Program-made: the position numbers and the translations under genes
Part shown: positions 17,068-27,200 of the stretch, one piece after another
Layout of the letters: the number at the start of each line of letters is the position of its first letter
How positions within the stretch are numbered: position 1 is the stretch's first letter
NCBI RefSeq assembly: GCF_001870675.1
Contig: NZ_MEHT01000007.1
Location: forward strand, 186,001-250,000
DNA length: 64,000 nucleotides
Direction of reading: 5' to 3'
DNA from: Roseinatronobacter thiooxidans
Lineage (GTDB): Bacteria; Pseudomonadota; Alphaproteobacteria; Rhodobacterales; Rhodobacteraceae
The notes under the pieces: generated by a model
Seen by the model: the letters and a program-made list of their open reading frames with translations, nothing else
Told to the model about the DNA's origin: nothing
Database searches by the model: none

Positions 17068-19524
17068 TCATGCCGAGATTTCGGAACTCGCCTGTGGCAA
17101 TGTGCAACTGGCAGATTGGCCGGTTTCACGCCGCTGCAAAACCATCAATGTATAGCGCATCACACCGGCACGGTAGCCTTCCGTCAGGGCGTTGCCGCCG
17201 ATCATATTGCCAAATAGCGGCATCTGCGCCAGCCCCAGCCTGTCCGCAGCAGGCCCGACAACACGCAGCGCATGGTCGCGCAGACGGTTCAGTTTCAACA
17301 GCGGGGTCAGATCGCGGCTCTGCACCGCTTCAAAACCCGTCTCTGCCGCCACGCTGACAAGGTCGCTGCGGGCAGGCACATGGCCCAGACGCCAGCCCCT
17401 GCGAAAGGCTTTCACGCGCGCGGCATCAAGAGGGGGTAGGGCGTGCTCTGGCCGGGCCAGCATGTCATCGACCACCACCAACACGCCACCGGGCAGCACA
17501 TGCCGCCGCGCCGCGGCAAGAAATTGCGCCGCGCTGCGCGCATGTACATGGCTTTCCACCGCAATGACCAACTCTGCTGCGGGCAGGGTCATGGGCAGGG
17601 TGAAATCAGACCGGATGAAGGTGCAGCGCGGCGCAAGCCCGCGCGCAGCCGCCACCTGTTGGGCGATCCTGACCTGTTCATCGCTGATGGTAATGCCGCA
17701 AAGTTCCGCCTCGGGCCAGCGCTGTGCCAGGTGGAACAGCGTGCCGCCCACGCCGCAGCCCATATCGCGCACGCTCACAGGCGCGCGGCCCAGCGTGGTT
17801 TCTGCCGCCTCGGCGATCAGGTCGTTCACATGCCCAGAGGCCTGTTCGACACTGCTGACCCCATCAGCCCAAAGCGGGCGATGGATGGCAAGCGCGGCCC
17901 CGCTGCCGCCCATATTCAGAAACCGGCGGGTGCTGGCGTCATAATAGGCGGCAACAGAATGTCGCGGCGCGGCATGGTCGAACCACCGATACAGAAACGG
18001 CGCAAACAGAAGCGGCAACGCCACCGGCATGACCAGCAGCCCCGACATTTGCGCCGCCTGATAAGAGCTGATCAGCGCTTGCGGCAAGGTGACAATCGCC
18101 ACAATGACCAGCCCGACCCCCACTTCGGCCAGCCCTTGCAGGCGCGGGGCTTTGGCCGCCAGACCAGAGGGCACCCAGCCTTGCGCCCGCCCCGACAGCA
18201 CGGACAGCACAAACCCCGTGCGCCGCACCATGCTGATGGGGGCAAACAGGGTGGTCAAGGCAAGCTCGCGCCACAGCGCGCGCAGCACAATGCGGCGGCG
18301 CCAGTGATGGCGCCGCAAATCGCGGCGCGCCAGCAGCGCGGCCAGTTTCGGCACCAGCAAGGCCGCCAGCACACCCAGAAGCGGCACAATCACCGCCGCC
18401 GTTGCATGCACCGCGCCAGAGCCGGTCAGCACCACCAGCAACAGCCAGATCGGGGCCGAAAGATAGGATTGAATGCCCGCCATCAGGTGCAGGCGGCTGG
18501 ACGGGTGCAAGCCTGCCACGCCAAGCAGACGCAGATGTTGCAGATTGCCTTGCGACCAACGCCGGTCGCGGCGCAGATGGGCGGCAAGGGTTTCGGGCGC
18601 ATCCTCGAAACTGCCGCGCGCATCGGGATCGATAACCACTTTCCAGCCTGCGCGGCGCAAATAGGCCGCTTCGATGAAGTCATGGCTTAGCACAGGCCCG
18701 CCAAAAGGCGGCGGCCCCGACAGATGCGGCAAGGCCGCGACTTGCCGGAAGGCGCGCACGCGCAGCAGCGCGTTATGCCCCCAGTAATTGCCCGCATCCC
18801 CGCTCAGGCGTGCCAGCCCCGTGGCAAAAACCGGCCCCGACAGCCGCGAGGACAAGCGCTGCATATGCCCAAAGCGCGTATTCGCAGGCCGCAGGCTGAT
18901 GGCCGACTGGATCAGCCCCAGTTCCGGGTCTGCCGCCATGCGATGGCGCAAATCTGTCAGGCGCGCCAGAGTGAAGCTGCTATCGGCGTCCAGCACCAGC
19001 ATTGTGTCAAACCCTGCGCCATACCGGGTCAACCAGTCATGCAAATTGCCCGGCTTGCGCCCGACAGGTGCTGTGCGTGCGCGGTAGGTGATCCGCGCGT
19101 CCAAAGGCCGAAACGCTGCCTGTTCCCGCGCCAAAGCCTGCGGGTCGGTTGTGTCGGACAACACGAAAACCTGCGTATTGGCCCCCTGCCCTGCATGATC
19201 CAGCGCATCGCAGAATGCGGCAATCCTGCTGGACACGGCCTCTGGCGGCTCTGCGCAAAGCAGCCACAAGACCGCGCAGCGATCTGCGGGCGGCAGGGTC
19301 TGCGGCGCGCGCGCAGGCGCGCGTGCGACACCTGCAAGCGCCACTCCGGCGGCAGAAATCAGCATATAGCTGTTGATCAGGAACAAAACCGTCACCAACG
19401 CCGACAGCGCCGGATGCGTGGCCCCAAGGTCAAGCCCCAGAACCAGCAACCCGCCAAGGCCCGCTGTCAGGGCCGAAGTCACAAAAATGTGTCTTCGGCG
19501 TTGGGGGGTCAGCGCATGGGTCAT
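17068..19524 (-). CDS. opgH: OpgH-type glucosyltransferase fused to a SAM-dependent methyltransferase
   Basis: The 818-residue protein has two parts. Residues ~1-515 are an OpgH/MdoH-like membrane glucosyltransferase (GT2): helices at the N-terminus, DADS (179-182), NYWGHN (246-251), HDFIEA (281-286), the RxxRW motif in RDRRWSQGN (319-327) and further helices to ~515. In proteobacteria OpgH makes the osmoregulated periplasmic glucan backbone from UDP-glucose. Residues ~525-800 are a class I methyltransferase with motif I DMGCGVGG (587-594), preceded by YYDAST and IHRPLWADGV as in small-molecule C/O-methyltransferases. Its ATG overlaps the cytochrome b561 stop (ATGA). No opgG is present in the window. 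The substrate methylated is unknown. Confidence 0.85.
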   Translation of the reverse strand: MTHALTPQRRRHIFVTSALTAGLGGLLVLGLDLGATHPALSALVTVLFLINSYMLISAAGVALAGVARAPARAPQTLPPADRCAVLWLLCAEPPEAVSSRIAAFCDALDHAGQGANTQVFVLSDTTDPQALAREQAAFRPLDARITYRARTAPVGRKPGNLHDWLTRYGAGFDTMLVLDADSSFTLARLTDLRHRMAADPELGLIQSAISLRPANTRFGHMQRLSSRLSGPVFATGLARLSGDAGNYWGHNALLRVRAFRQVAALPHLSGPPPFGGPVLSHDFIEAAYLRRAGWKVVIDPDARGSFEDAPETLAAHLRRDRRWSQGNLQHLRLLGVAGLHPSSRLHLMAGIQSYLSAPIWLLLVVLTGSGAVHATAAVIVPLLGVLAALLVPKLAALLARRDLRRHHWRRRIVLRALWRELALTTLFAPISMVRRTGFVLSVLSGRAQGWVPSGLAAKAPRLQGLAEVGVGLVIVAIVTLPQALISSYQAAQMSGLLVMPVALPLLFAPFLYRWFDHAAPRHSVAAYYDASTRRFLNMGGSGAALAIHRPLWADGVSSVEQASGHVNDLIAEAAETTLGRAPVSVRDMGCGVGGTLFHLAQRWPEAELCGITISDEQVRIAQQVAAARGLAPRCTFIRSDFTLPMTLPAAELVIAVESHVHARSAAQFLAAARRHVLPGGVLVVVDDMLARPEHALPPLDAARVKAFRRGWRLGHVPARSDLVSVAAETGFEAVQSRDLTPLLKLNRLRDHALRVVGPAADRLGLAQMPLFGNMIGGNALTEGYRAGVMRYTLMVLQRRETGQSASCTLPQASSEISA

Positions 19525-20078
19525 CCGCGCCCCACAGGCGGCCAGATGCGGCTGAACACCCCGTCGCGCGCAACTGCGTGGCGCAGCGCCGCGCCCACAT
19601 GCACCAGTATCAGCGCCACCAGAACAAAGCGCGCATTGGAATGGATGGTCTGCGCCGTTTCGGCCAGCGCGTCAGAGCGTGGCACCATTGCCGGCACATT
19701 CAGCGCATCCAGCATCTCGACCGGAAACCCGCCCGCGCGCACACGGATATACCCGCTAAGCGCCATCACGATCAGCATGCCATACAGGCCCCATTGCACG
19801 CCGGACGCGGCTTTTACCTGCCATTTGGGCATATGCGCAGGCAGGGGCGGTGCCGGATAGGCCGCGCGCCATATCAGCCGCAAGACCACCAAAAGCAACA
19901 CAATCACCCCGCCATTCTTGTGCAGGATGAACATCAGGTCTTGGGTGGGGCGCGCCAAACCTTCTTGCTGCATGATCACCCCGATCGGGATCATCGCCAC
20001 AATCAGAACCGCACTGACCCAATGCAGCAGGCGCGTGGTGCCTGAAAGTTTCTTATATTCAATCGTCCGAGCGTCCAT
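19521..20078 (-). CDS. Cytochrome b561 family membrane protein
   Basis: The 185-residue four-helix di-heme cytochrome b561 has His in RLLHWVSAVLI, FILHKNGGVIVL, the third-helix region and LVHVGAALRHAVARDGV. The family passes electrons from quinol to periplasmic acceptors or acts against superoxide. It is the first gene of the operon with the OpgH-methyltransferase fusion, with overlapping stop and start. Why a redox cytochrome is coupled to glucan synthesis is unclear. Confidence 0.88.
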   Translation of the reverse strand: MDARTIEYKKLSGTTRLLHWVSAVLIVAMIPIGVIMQQEGLARPTQDLMFILHKNGGVIVLLLVVLRLIWRAAYPAPPLPAHMPKWQVKAASGVQWGLYGMLIVMALSGYIRVRAGGFPVEMLDALNVPAMVPRSDALAETAQTIHSNARFVLVALILVHVGAALRHAVARDGVFSRIWPPVGRG

Positions 20079-20207
20079 GGCTATATCCTGTCACGAAAGC
20101 CTATGCGCTAGACAATAGTGCATATCCGCGCAAGGCAAGTTCGCTTGTCTATCATCAAACCGTGTGTTTTGAGCGATATGGATTGACCTTTGGGCATGTG
20201 CACTAAG

Positions 20208-20990
20208 ATGACGGGGATGACACATATTCCAACCCAAACCAAACTTGCCCCAAGCAGCCCGTCGCGCGCTGTGATGGTGCAGGCGCTAGGCACATTGGCG
20301 GTGCTTGGCCCGATGGCAATTTGGCTAAGCTATAATCTGGCAGAGTTTGGCGGCGCGCCCATGCCGCGCGATGCCGCCGTGGCGACCGCGTTGATGCTGG
20401 CTTTGGGCGGGGCGGCCATGGTGGCGGCGCTGTGGCGAGGTGCCTATCCGCATGACCGGCTGGGATGGTGCAATGTGGTGACCGCCACGCGCGGGGCAGG
20501 AATATGCATTCTGGCGGGGCTGGTCTTTGTGCCCAATGCGCTTGGCACACTGGGCTGGGCCTTGGTCGGGCTTGCGGCCCTGACGCTTGCGCTGGACGGG
20601 CTGGACGGGTGGCTTGCGCGGCGCAGCGGGCTGCGGTCGGAATTCGGCGCGCGGTTCGATGTGGAATCGGATGTGGCCTTTGCCACGGTGCTGGCACTGC
20701 TGGCATGGCAGGCCGACAAGGCGGGGCTGTGGTTTGTCGCGCTGGGGGTGCTGCGCCCTGCCTATCTTGGCGCCAGCCTGTTCTGGGCTGCCTTGCGCAT
20801 CCCCTTGCCCGACGCCTATTGGCGCAAATGCATGGCCGCGATGCAAATGATTGTGCAAGTCGCCCTGCTGGCCCCGATTGTCGTGCCGCCGCTGTCAACA
20901 GGGATCGCGGGCGTGCTGCTATCGGTGATGATTTTGTCTTTCGCGGTCGATATCCGGTGGCAGTTCCAGCAGCATGGGCGCGTGCAATGA
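20208..20990 (+). CDS. CDP-alcohol phosphatidyltransferase family protein
   Basis: This is a membrane protein of about 260 residues with the complete CDP-alcohol transferase signature DGxxAR(x8)GxxxDxxxD, seen as DGWLARRSGLRSEFG followed by ARFDVESD. It transfers a phosphatidyl or similar group from a CDP-linked donor to an alcohol. The order of the helices, with extra N-terminal helices, differs from PgsA and PssA, so the alcohol acceptor is not assigned. Possible starts are the ATGs at 20196, 20208 and 20217; none has a clear ribosome-binding site. It heads a coupled three-gene operon. Confidence 0.85.
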   Translation: MTGMTHIPTQTKLAPSSPSRAVMVQALGTLAVLGPMAIWLSYNLAEFGGAPMPRDAAVATALMLALGGAAMVAALWRGAYPHDRLGWCNVVTATRGAGICILAGLVFVPNALGTLGWALVGLAALTLALDGLDGWLARRSGLRSEFGARFDVESDVAFATVLALLAWQADKAGLWFVALGVLRPAYLGASLFWAALRIPLPDAYWRKCMAAMQMIVQVALLAPIVVPPLSTGIAGVLLSVMILSFAVDIRWQFQQHGRVQ

Positions 20991-22606
20991 CGCTTGTGCG
21001 GGTGGTGCTGGCGAGCGTCGTCTTGTTTCTGGTGCTGATCCAGCCCAACCACCCGCAAGCAATGACATGGGGCGCGCTGCGGCTGTTCCCGCTGGAACTG
21101 CCCGTTATCCTTGCGGCACTTGTGCTGCTGGGGCGGGGTGCGCTTGGCTACGGGTTTCGCGCAGCACTGGTGGGCACACTCGGTGTGATCGTGCTGCTGA
21201 AACTGGCCGATTTCGGCACGTTCATCGCGTTCAATCGCGGGTTCAACCTGCTGGTGGACCTTGGCCTTGTGCATGCGGGCTGGACATTGCTGCAAGGCAG
21301 TATTGGCCTGCCACTGGCCACGCTGGCGGCAGGGGGCGCGCTGGTGGCCTTCGCGGCGCTGATCGCTGCGCTGTGGTGGGCAACAGGGGTCTGGGCCGCC
21401 CTGCCTGTGCCCCGCTTGGCGCGCGTGGGGGCGGCCATTCTGCTGGTGCCCGCTGCGGCAGCGGCCATCGCGGAAATCGGGCAGGCCAGACGCGCATGGA
21501 GCTTGCCAGAAACCGTGCGCGCAGCCCTTCCGGGCGCAGCCTTTACCGCGCGGGTGGGCATTGAACGGGTAGAGCAGTTCCGCGACACCCGCGCCGACAT
21601 CGCGGCCTTCCGCAAAGCGGCCCTGCAAGACCCGATGCGCGGCGCTGGCCCCTTGCTGGACCGGCTGGAGGGGCGCGATCTGATCCTGCTTTATGTCGAA
21701 AGCTATGGCCGGTCGAGTTTCGAGAATCCGTTATATGTGCCAACCCATACTGCCACCCTGCACGCGATTGAGGATGATCTGCGCGCGCGCGGCCTGTCCA
21801 TGCGGTCAGGCTGGGCGAGCGCGCCGATGGTGGGGGGGCAAAGCTGGTTGACGCACGGATCAGTCGCGTCGGGCATGTGGCTGAACACGCAAGGCCGCTA
21901 CCGCGCCCTGCTGGCCAGCCCGCGCCAGACCCTGTTCCATTTCGCGCAAGAGGCAGGCTTGCGCACAGTGGCGATAAAACCCGCGCATATCTTCCCTTGG
22001 CCGGAAGGCGATTATTTCGGCTTTGACGCGGTCTATAATGCTGCCGATCTGGGGTATGAGGGGGAACCCTTTAACTGGGTGACCATGCCTGACCAGTTTA
22101 CCCTGCATGCGCTGGACAGGCTGGAGCGCGACCACCCCGCGCGCGGCGCGCAGGTGGTGCAGGTGGCGCTTGTGTCGTCGCACGCGCCTTGGGTGCCGAT
22201 CCCTGAACTGGTGGACTGGGACCAGATTGGCGATGGCACCATCTTTAACCAATGGGCGCTGTCCGGTGATCCGCCCGAAGTGGTCTGGCGCGACCATGAC
22301 CGTGTGCGCGACCAGTTCCGGCTGGCGGTGGATTACAGCCTTCAGACTGTGGGCGCATGGGCGGCACGCCATGCCGATAACCCGCCGCTGATCGTCATGC
22401 TGGGCGACCATGAACCCGCGCGTTTTGTCTCTGGTGTGCAGGGGTTTGATGTGCCGGTTCACATTATCGGCCCCGAAGATCTGGTCAGCCGCTTTGCCGA
22501 GATTGGCTGGACCGAAGGCATGCTGCCCGCCCCTGATCTGCCTGCGCTGCGCATAGACCGCTTGCGCGATCTGCTGCTGGACCGGCTGAGCACCGGCGCG
22601 CCATGA
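20987..22606 (+). CDS. LtaS/OpgB-like membrane sulfatase-fold enzyme (probable phosphoglycerol or phospho-group transferase)
   Basis: The 539-residue protein has about five N-terminal helices (residues ~1-165) and a periplasmic alkaline-phosphatase-fold domain. Features are LYVESYGRSSFENPLY, the probable nucleophile region GGQSWLTHGS (~283-292) and the late metal site MLGDHEPARF (~472). Enzymes of this shape (LtaS, OpgB, EptA) move phosphoglycerol or phosphoethanolamine onto envelope glycans and lipids. The ATG overlaps the preceding stop (ATGA) and its own stop overlaps the next start. Specific substrate unknown. Confidence 0.8.
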   Translation: MTLVRVVLASVVLFLVLIQPNHPQAMTWGALRLFPLELPVILAALVLLGRGALGYGFRAALVGTLGVIVLLKLADFGTFIAFNRGFNLLVDLGLVHAGWTLLQGSIGLPLATLAAGGALVAFAALIAALWWATGVWAALPVPRLARVGAAILLVPAAAAAIAEIGQARRAWSLPETVRAALPGAAFTARVGIERVEQFRDTRADIAAFRKAALQDPMRGAGPLLDRLEGRDLILLYVESYGRSSFENPLYVPTHTATLHAIEDDLRARGLSMRSGWASAPMVGGQSWLTHGSVASGMWLNTQGRYRALLASPRQTLFHFAQEAGLRTVAIKPAHIFPWPEGDYFGFDAVYNAADLGYEGEPFNWVTMPDQFTLHALDRLERDHPARGAQVVQVALVSSHAPWVPIPELVDWDQIGDGTIFNQWALSGDPPEVVWRDHDRVRDQFRLAVDYSLQTVGAWAARHADNPPLIVMLGDHEPARFVSGVQGFDVPVHIIGPEDLVSRFAEIGWTEGMLPAPDLPALRIDRLRDLLLDRLSTGAP

Positions 22607-23499
22607 GTGCGCGCATCAAGGTTTTGGCGCGCGCGCTGGCGTCGATGGGTTTGCTTGCAGCCGTGCTGTGGCAGTTCGGGGCGGGCGATATTGTTGCAGA
22701 TTTGCAGGCCGCATCGGGGCTGTGGTTCGCGCTTGCCTGCCTTGCGCTTAGTGTGCAAATTCCGCTTTCGGCGCTGCGCTGGCGCGTCACGGCGCGGGCC
22801 TTGGGCCTGCCCCTGACGCGCGGCCATGCGCTTAGCGAATACGGGCTGTCGGTTTTGGTAAACACCTTTCTGCCCGGTGGCGTGCTGGGCGATCTGGGGC
22901 GCGTGTTGCGCATGCGCCATGTGCGCGGCTGGCAGATGGCGGCGGCAACTGTGGTGATTGAACGGCTGGCGGGGCAGATTGCCTTGGCGTTGACGGCCAT
23001 TCTCGGGGTGGGCCTGTGGTATGGCGCGGCGGTGGGGCTGGCGCTGGCGGGGGGCATGCTGGCGCTAGGTGCTGCGGCCTATGCGCTGGGGCGGATTGTG
23101 CCAAAGCTGGTGAAGGCGCTGCGCCTTGCGTGGTTCGCGCGCCAAGTCTGGCCTGCGCAACTGGGGCTGAGCATTGCGATTTTGGCCTGCAACCTGTTTG
23201 GCTTCTGGGCAGCGGCACGCGCGGTCGGCATAAGCGTGCCGTTCGAGGTGGCGATTTTCATTCTGCCCCTGACGCTGATGGTCATGCTTGTACCTGTTAC
23301 GCTGAATGGCTGGGGCCTGCGCGAAGGGGCGGCGGCGCTGCTATGGCCCCTTGTGGGCATCGCTGCGCAGTCCGCTGTTGCGGCCAGTGTGGTCTTTGGG
23401 GCGGCGGTTGCTGGCGCGGCACTGCTTGGGGCCGTGCCTTGGGCACTTTACGCCTGGCGCACGCGCCACGCCTCTGCGCCCGAAGTGCAGGGCAAGTAA
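22603..23499 (+). CDS. UPF0104/LPG-synthase-type flippase-like membrane protein
   Basis: The 298-residue polytopic protein is of the lysylphosphatidylglycerol synthase transmembrane (UPF0104, AglD-like) family: ALRWRVTARALGL, the conserved NTFLPGGVLGDLGRVLRM near residue 87 and VTLNGWGLREGAAA near 230. Members flip or modify lipids and glycolipids in the inner membrane; the MprF catalytic domain is absent. It is the last gene of the operon with the CDP-alcohol transferase and sulfatase-fold enzyme, with an ATGA overlap. Confidence 0.85.
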   Translation: MSARIKVLARALASMGLLAAVLWQFGAGDIVADLQAASGLWFALACLALSVQIPLSALRWRVTARALGLPLTRGHALSEYGLSVLVNTFLPGGVLGDLGRVLRMRHVRGWQMAAATVVIERLAGQIALALTAILGVGLWYGAAVGLALAGGMLALGAAAYALGRIVPKLVKALRLAWFARQVWPAQLGLSIAILACNLFGFWAAARAVGISVPFEVAIFILPLTLMVMLVPVTLNGWGLREGAAALLWPLVGIAAQSAVAASVVFGAAVAGAALLGAVPWALYAWRTRHASAPEVQGK

Positions 23500-23517
23500 G
23501 CCGCCCAAATGACAACG

Positions 23518-24189
23518 CTACCCCAGTGTCAGGTTGCGCACATGGGCCACCACGCGGGTGGGCGTATTCTCGCTGTTGGACGAGACGGCCACTGCCACCA
23601 ACCGTTCTAGCGGGGTGTTGAACACGCGCGGGAAATCGCGCGTCAGATCCACCGTTTCCGAGAAGCGCCCCGTTTCGGGCCGCCGCGTGATCAGATTGCG
23701 CAGCCTGTCAGGCGCATGCGGGCTGGGCACAACCGTGCCCGGCGGCTGGTTGCCGCCCCAAGTATACATCAGCACCCGCGCCGAGCGGTTGCGCAACAGG
23801 CGCGAAATACTGGTCCCCTCGCGCACGCCCGCTGCATCCTGTTCGGGCATGCTGACAAAGAACACCCCAAGATTCCTGTCATCATTGCCGATCTGCGACA
23901 AATCCGAGGGCGGGGCCGAGCTTTCCACCTCCCATGTCCAGGATGCGCTGGTCTGGCCGCGCAAGGCAGGGGGCAGAATGCGGTAGAGGATGGAAGATGT
24001 CCCTTCCGAGATGACGGTCAGAGTGCTCTGGCGCAGCTCGAAACGGTTGGGCGACAGCCTGCGGAATGTCAGGTGGTCCCATTGCGTATCGAAAGCCACG
24101 GTATTGGCATGCGCCACACCGGGCAACACCGCATATGCACCAAATGCGGTTGCGGAACCTGTCAGGAATACTCTGCGTGAAACGGCCAT
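23518..24189 (-). CDS. Tat-exported DUF3047 protein
   Basis: The 223-residue protein begins MAVSRRVFLTGSATAFGAYA, with a twin-arginine-like signal and cleavage near AHA. The rest matches DUF3047: an early F-x-R-L-x-P-N-R-F-E strand, SWTWEV, DDRNLGVFFVS and VLMYTWGG. The family is periplasmic and of unknown function, predicted beta-rich and possibly sugar-binding. It is convergent with the flippase-like gene, 18 nt away. The ATG at 24189 follows a strong GGAGGT. Confidence 0.75.
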   Translation of the reverse strand: MAVSRRVFLTGSATAFGAYAVLPGVAHANTVAFDTQWDHLTFRRLSPNRFELRQSTLTVISEGTSSILYRILPPALRGQTSASWTWEVESSAPPSDLSQIGNDDRNLGVFFVSMPEQDAAGVREGTSISRLLRNRSARVLMYTWGGNQPPGTVVPSPHAPDRLRNLITRRPETGRFSETVDLTRDFPRVFNTPLERLVAVAVSSNSENTPTRVVAHVRNLTLG

Positions 24190-24296
24190 GTTACCTCCAA
24201 CTGTGGTGATCCTATCATGGATACGGGGGGCGGGGATGCGAAGTTTCAAACGCGGCCTTCACAAGGCCGCGACATTGCCGCCGCGCATCGGCGCTG

Positions 24297-27200
24297 TCAG
24301 ACACGCGCGGCAATAACCGCCGACAGCGCGGCTTGCAGATCGGCGCGTTTGAAGGGCTTTGCCACATGCGCACTGAACCCCGCCGCGATATATTCGGCCA
24401 CCTGATGCGTCATGGCATTGGCAGAGATTGCCAGCGCCGGTGTCATGGGGCCGCCTTGGGCGGCGGCACGCGCGCGGATGCGCGCCAAGGCGCTGATCCC
24501 GTCCAGTTCCGGCATCGAGATGTCCAGCAAGACCGCGTCAAAGCGCTGTGGCTCCCACGCCTCGACGGCGGCGCGGCCATCGCTGACCGAAACCGCCTCT
24601 ACCCCAAGGCTGGACAGCATTGATTTCAGGATCAGCATATTCGTGGCATTGTCATCGGCCACCAGCACACGCATCCCCTGAAGCGAGGTTTCGGCCCCTG
24701 CCTGTTCCTGTTCGGCGCAGTGGGTTGTGCGCGGCAGTGGCAGACGGACATGCACAGTGGTCCCCTGCCCCAAGGCACTTTCGACCGAAATCTGCCCGCC
24801 CATCAGCCCGATCAGCCGCCGCACAATCGACATGCCAAGGCCGGTGCCACCAAAGCGGCGGGTGACTGTGCCATCTGCCTGTTCGAAATCCTCGAACATG
24901 CGGGCCTGTTGCTCAAGGCTCATCCCGATGCCTGTGTCACGCACGCTGATGTCAAGCTGGCCATCGGTCGAGATGGCCAGCGCAACTTTGACAGACCCTT
25001 TTTCGGTAAATTTCACCGCATTCCCCACCAGATTATGCAGGATCTGGCTAAGGCGGTTAGGGTCGCCACTGCGCAACAGATGCGTGTCCGGCCCCAGGCA
25101 AAGGTCAAACTCCAGCCCTTTGCCCACAGCAACCAGCTTGTGCATAGTCTCGATGCGGGTGGCGATATCTGACGGGGCGAAGGCCACCTTCTCCAATGTC
25201 AGCTTGCCTGCCTCGATCTTGGACATGTCCAGCAGATCATTCAGGATGCTAAGCAGCGTTTCGCCGGAATCGCGGATGATGCCCAGCATGCGCTTGTGCA
25301 TCGGGTCTGACAATTCATCTTCCAGAATTTGCACCATGCCCAGCACCCCATTCAACGGCGTGCGGATTTCATGGCTCATATTCGCAAGAAAGCGCGATTT
25401 TGCCTGATTGGCGGCCTCTGCCTGTTGGGCGGTGACGCGCAACTCATCCTCGGTGGCGGCTTGCGCGGTGATGTCGCTGATCGACACGACGACGCGCACC
25501 TGCAATTCTTCGGCGGTGATGGGCGCGGCATTGACCGACAGCGCGCGGCGCGTACCGTCCGGCCGGATGATAGCAAAGCGGACATCGCGCACGATCTGCT
25601 TTTCGGCGATGGCCCGCGCGAACGGAAGCGCTGCAAGGTCGAACGGGCCACCATCCAGCGCCTGAATTTGCAAGTCGGGCAGGTTCCATGGCATGTCCTG
25701 CATGCTGTCCACCCCGCGGCCCAGAATGCATTCTGCCTCTCGATTGGCAAAGATGATGCGGCCCTTGTCATCCAGTGCCGCGATCCCTGATGCGGACGTG
25801 TCCATCAGGCGGGCCAGATAATCCCGCTCGACCACCAGCTGCGATTCCAGTCGCTTGCGTTCGGTGATATCAAGATGGATGCCCGCCACTTTCAGCGCTT
25901 GTCCTGCCTCATCGCGGGCGACAACCCGCCCGCGCGACAAGATCCATACCCAATGCCCGTCACGGTGGCGCATGCGGATTTCATGTCCGAATGTTTCGCA
26001 TCCCATGGACAGGGACTGGTCGCGCTGCGCTTCCATCAGCGCGAAATCGTCAGGATGCATCAGGGATTGGAACCCGAAATTGGGCTGGACCGACAGTTCG
26101 GCGCGGGTATAGCCCAGCATCTCTGCCCAACGGTCATTCACATCTTGTGTGCCGGTCAGCACATCAAATTCCCATATCCCCGCCGAGGCGGCGTCAATAA
26201 TCTGTTCCAGACGCTCTTCCGCGCGCTTCAGCGCGGTTATGTCGATATGCACACCCGCCATAAGTTCGGGCGTCCCTTCCGGCGTCCAGCGGGCGACACG
26301 GCCACGCGACAAAACCCAGACCCAATGGCCTGCCTTGTGACGCATGCGCTTTTCATATTCAAAGCGGTCAATCTCTCTGGAGAATACTTTGGCAAGCTCG
26401 CGTTCGGCGGCGGCAAGATCGTCAGGGTGAACCAGCCTGCGCCAGACGTGAATATCTGCCGGTGCAATTTCCTCTGGTGTGTAGCCGATAATTTCGGCCC
26501 AGCGCGGATTGATAAGATTTGTGTCGGTCAGAAGGTTCCATTCCCATGTTCCGGCCTGCGCCCCATGGATGATGTCGGCCTGTCGGCGCTCTGCCTCTTT
26601 CAACTCGGTAATGTCGAGTTCCATGGCAACACGGCCCCCATCGGGGGTGGCGTGTTCGATCACCCGCAACCACCGCCCCCCCGCCATCCGCGTATGTGTG
26701 GTGGCCTGCGCATCCGTTGGCTGTGGCCCCGCGCCATCGGGTATCAGCGCGACAGGGGCCTTGGTGCAGGTGCCCGCTTCGGCTGCGGGATACAGATCGC
26801 GGTGGCGTTGATTGCACAAAACCAGCCGGTTATCGGCATCGTAATAGGCAAATGCATCGGGCAGCGCCTCGACCGCCATTTCCAGCCTTGCGCGGGCCTC
26901 ATTGGCGTCATGCGCAAGCCGCTGAAGTGCTGTTTCCTGCCTTTTCCTGTCGGTAATATCGGTTTCGATCGAGACGAAGCCCACATGCTGCCCGTCACAC
27001 GCGTGCAGCGGGTAAAGCTGCACATCTACCCAATAAGGCACACCATCGCGGGTGTAATTCAGAATTTCTTCGCGCACGGGCTGCAAGGCGGCAATGGCGC
27101 GGTCAATCCGCTCTGATGTCAGTGCATCCGTATGCCTGCCGCGCGAGACGTCTTGGGGGCGTCTGCCGCGCAGATCCGCCAGTTTCCAGCCGGTGCGCGC

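Noticed and set aside
25875-27116. A 413-codon plus-strand frame opposite the hybrid kinase
   Set aside because: It has no ribosome-binding site or recognisable domain and is fully antisense to well-defined PAS domains.
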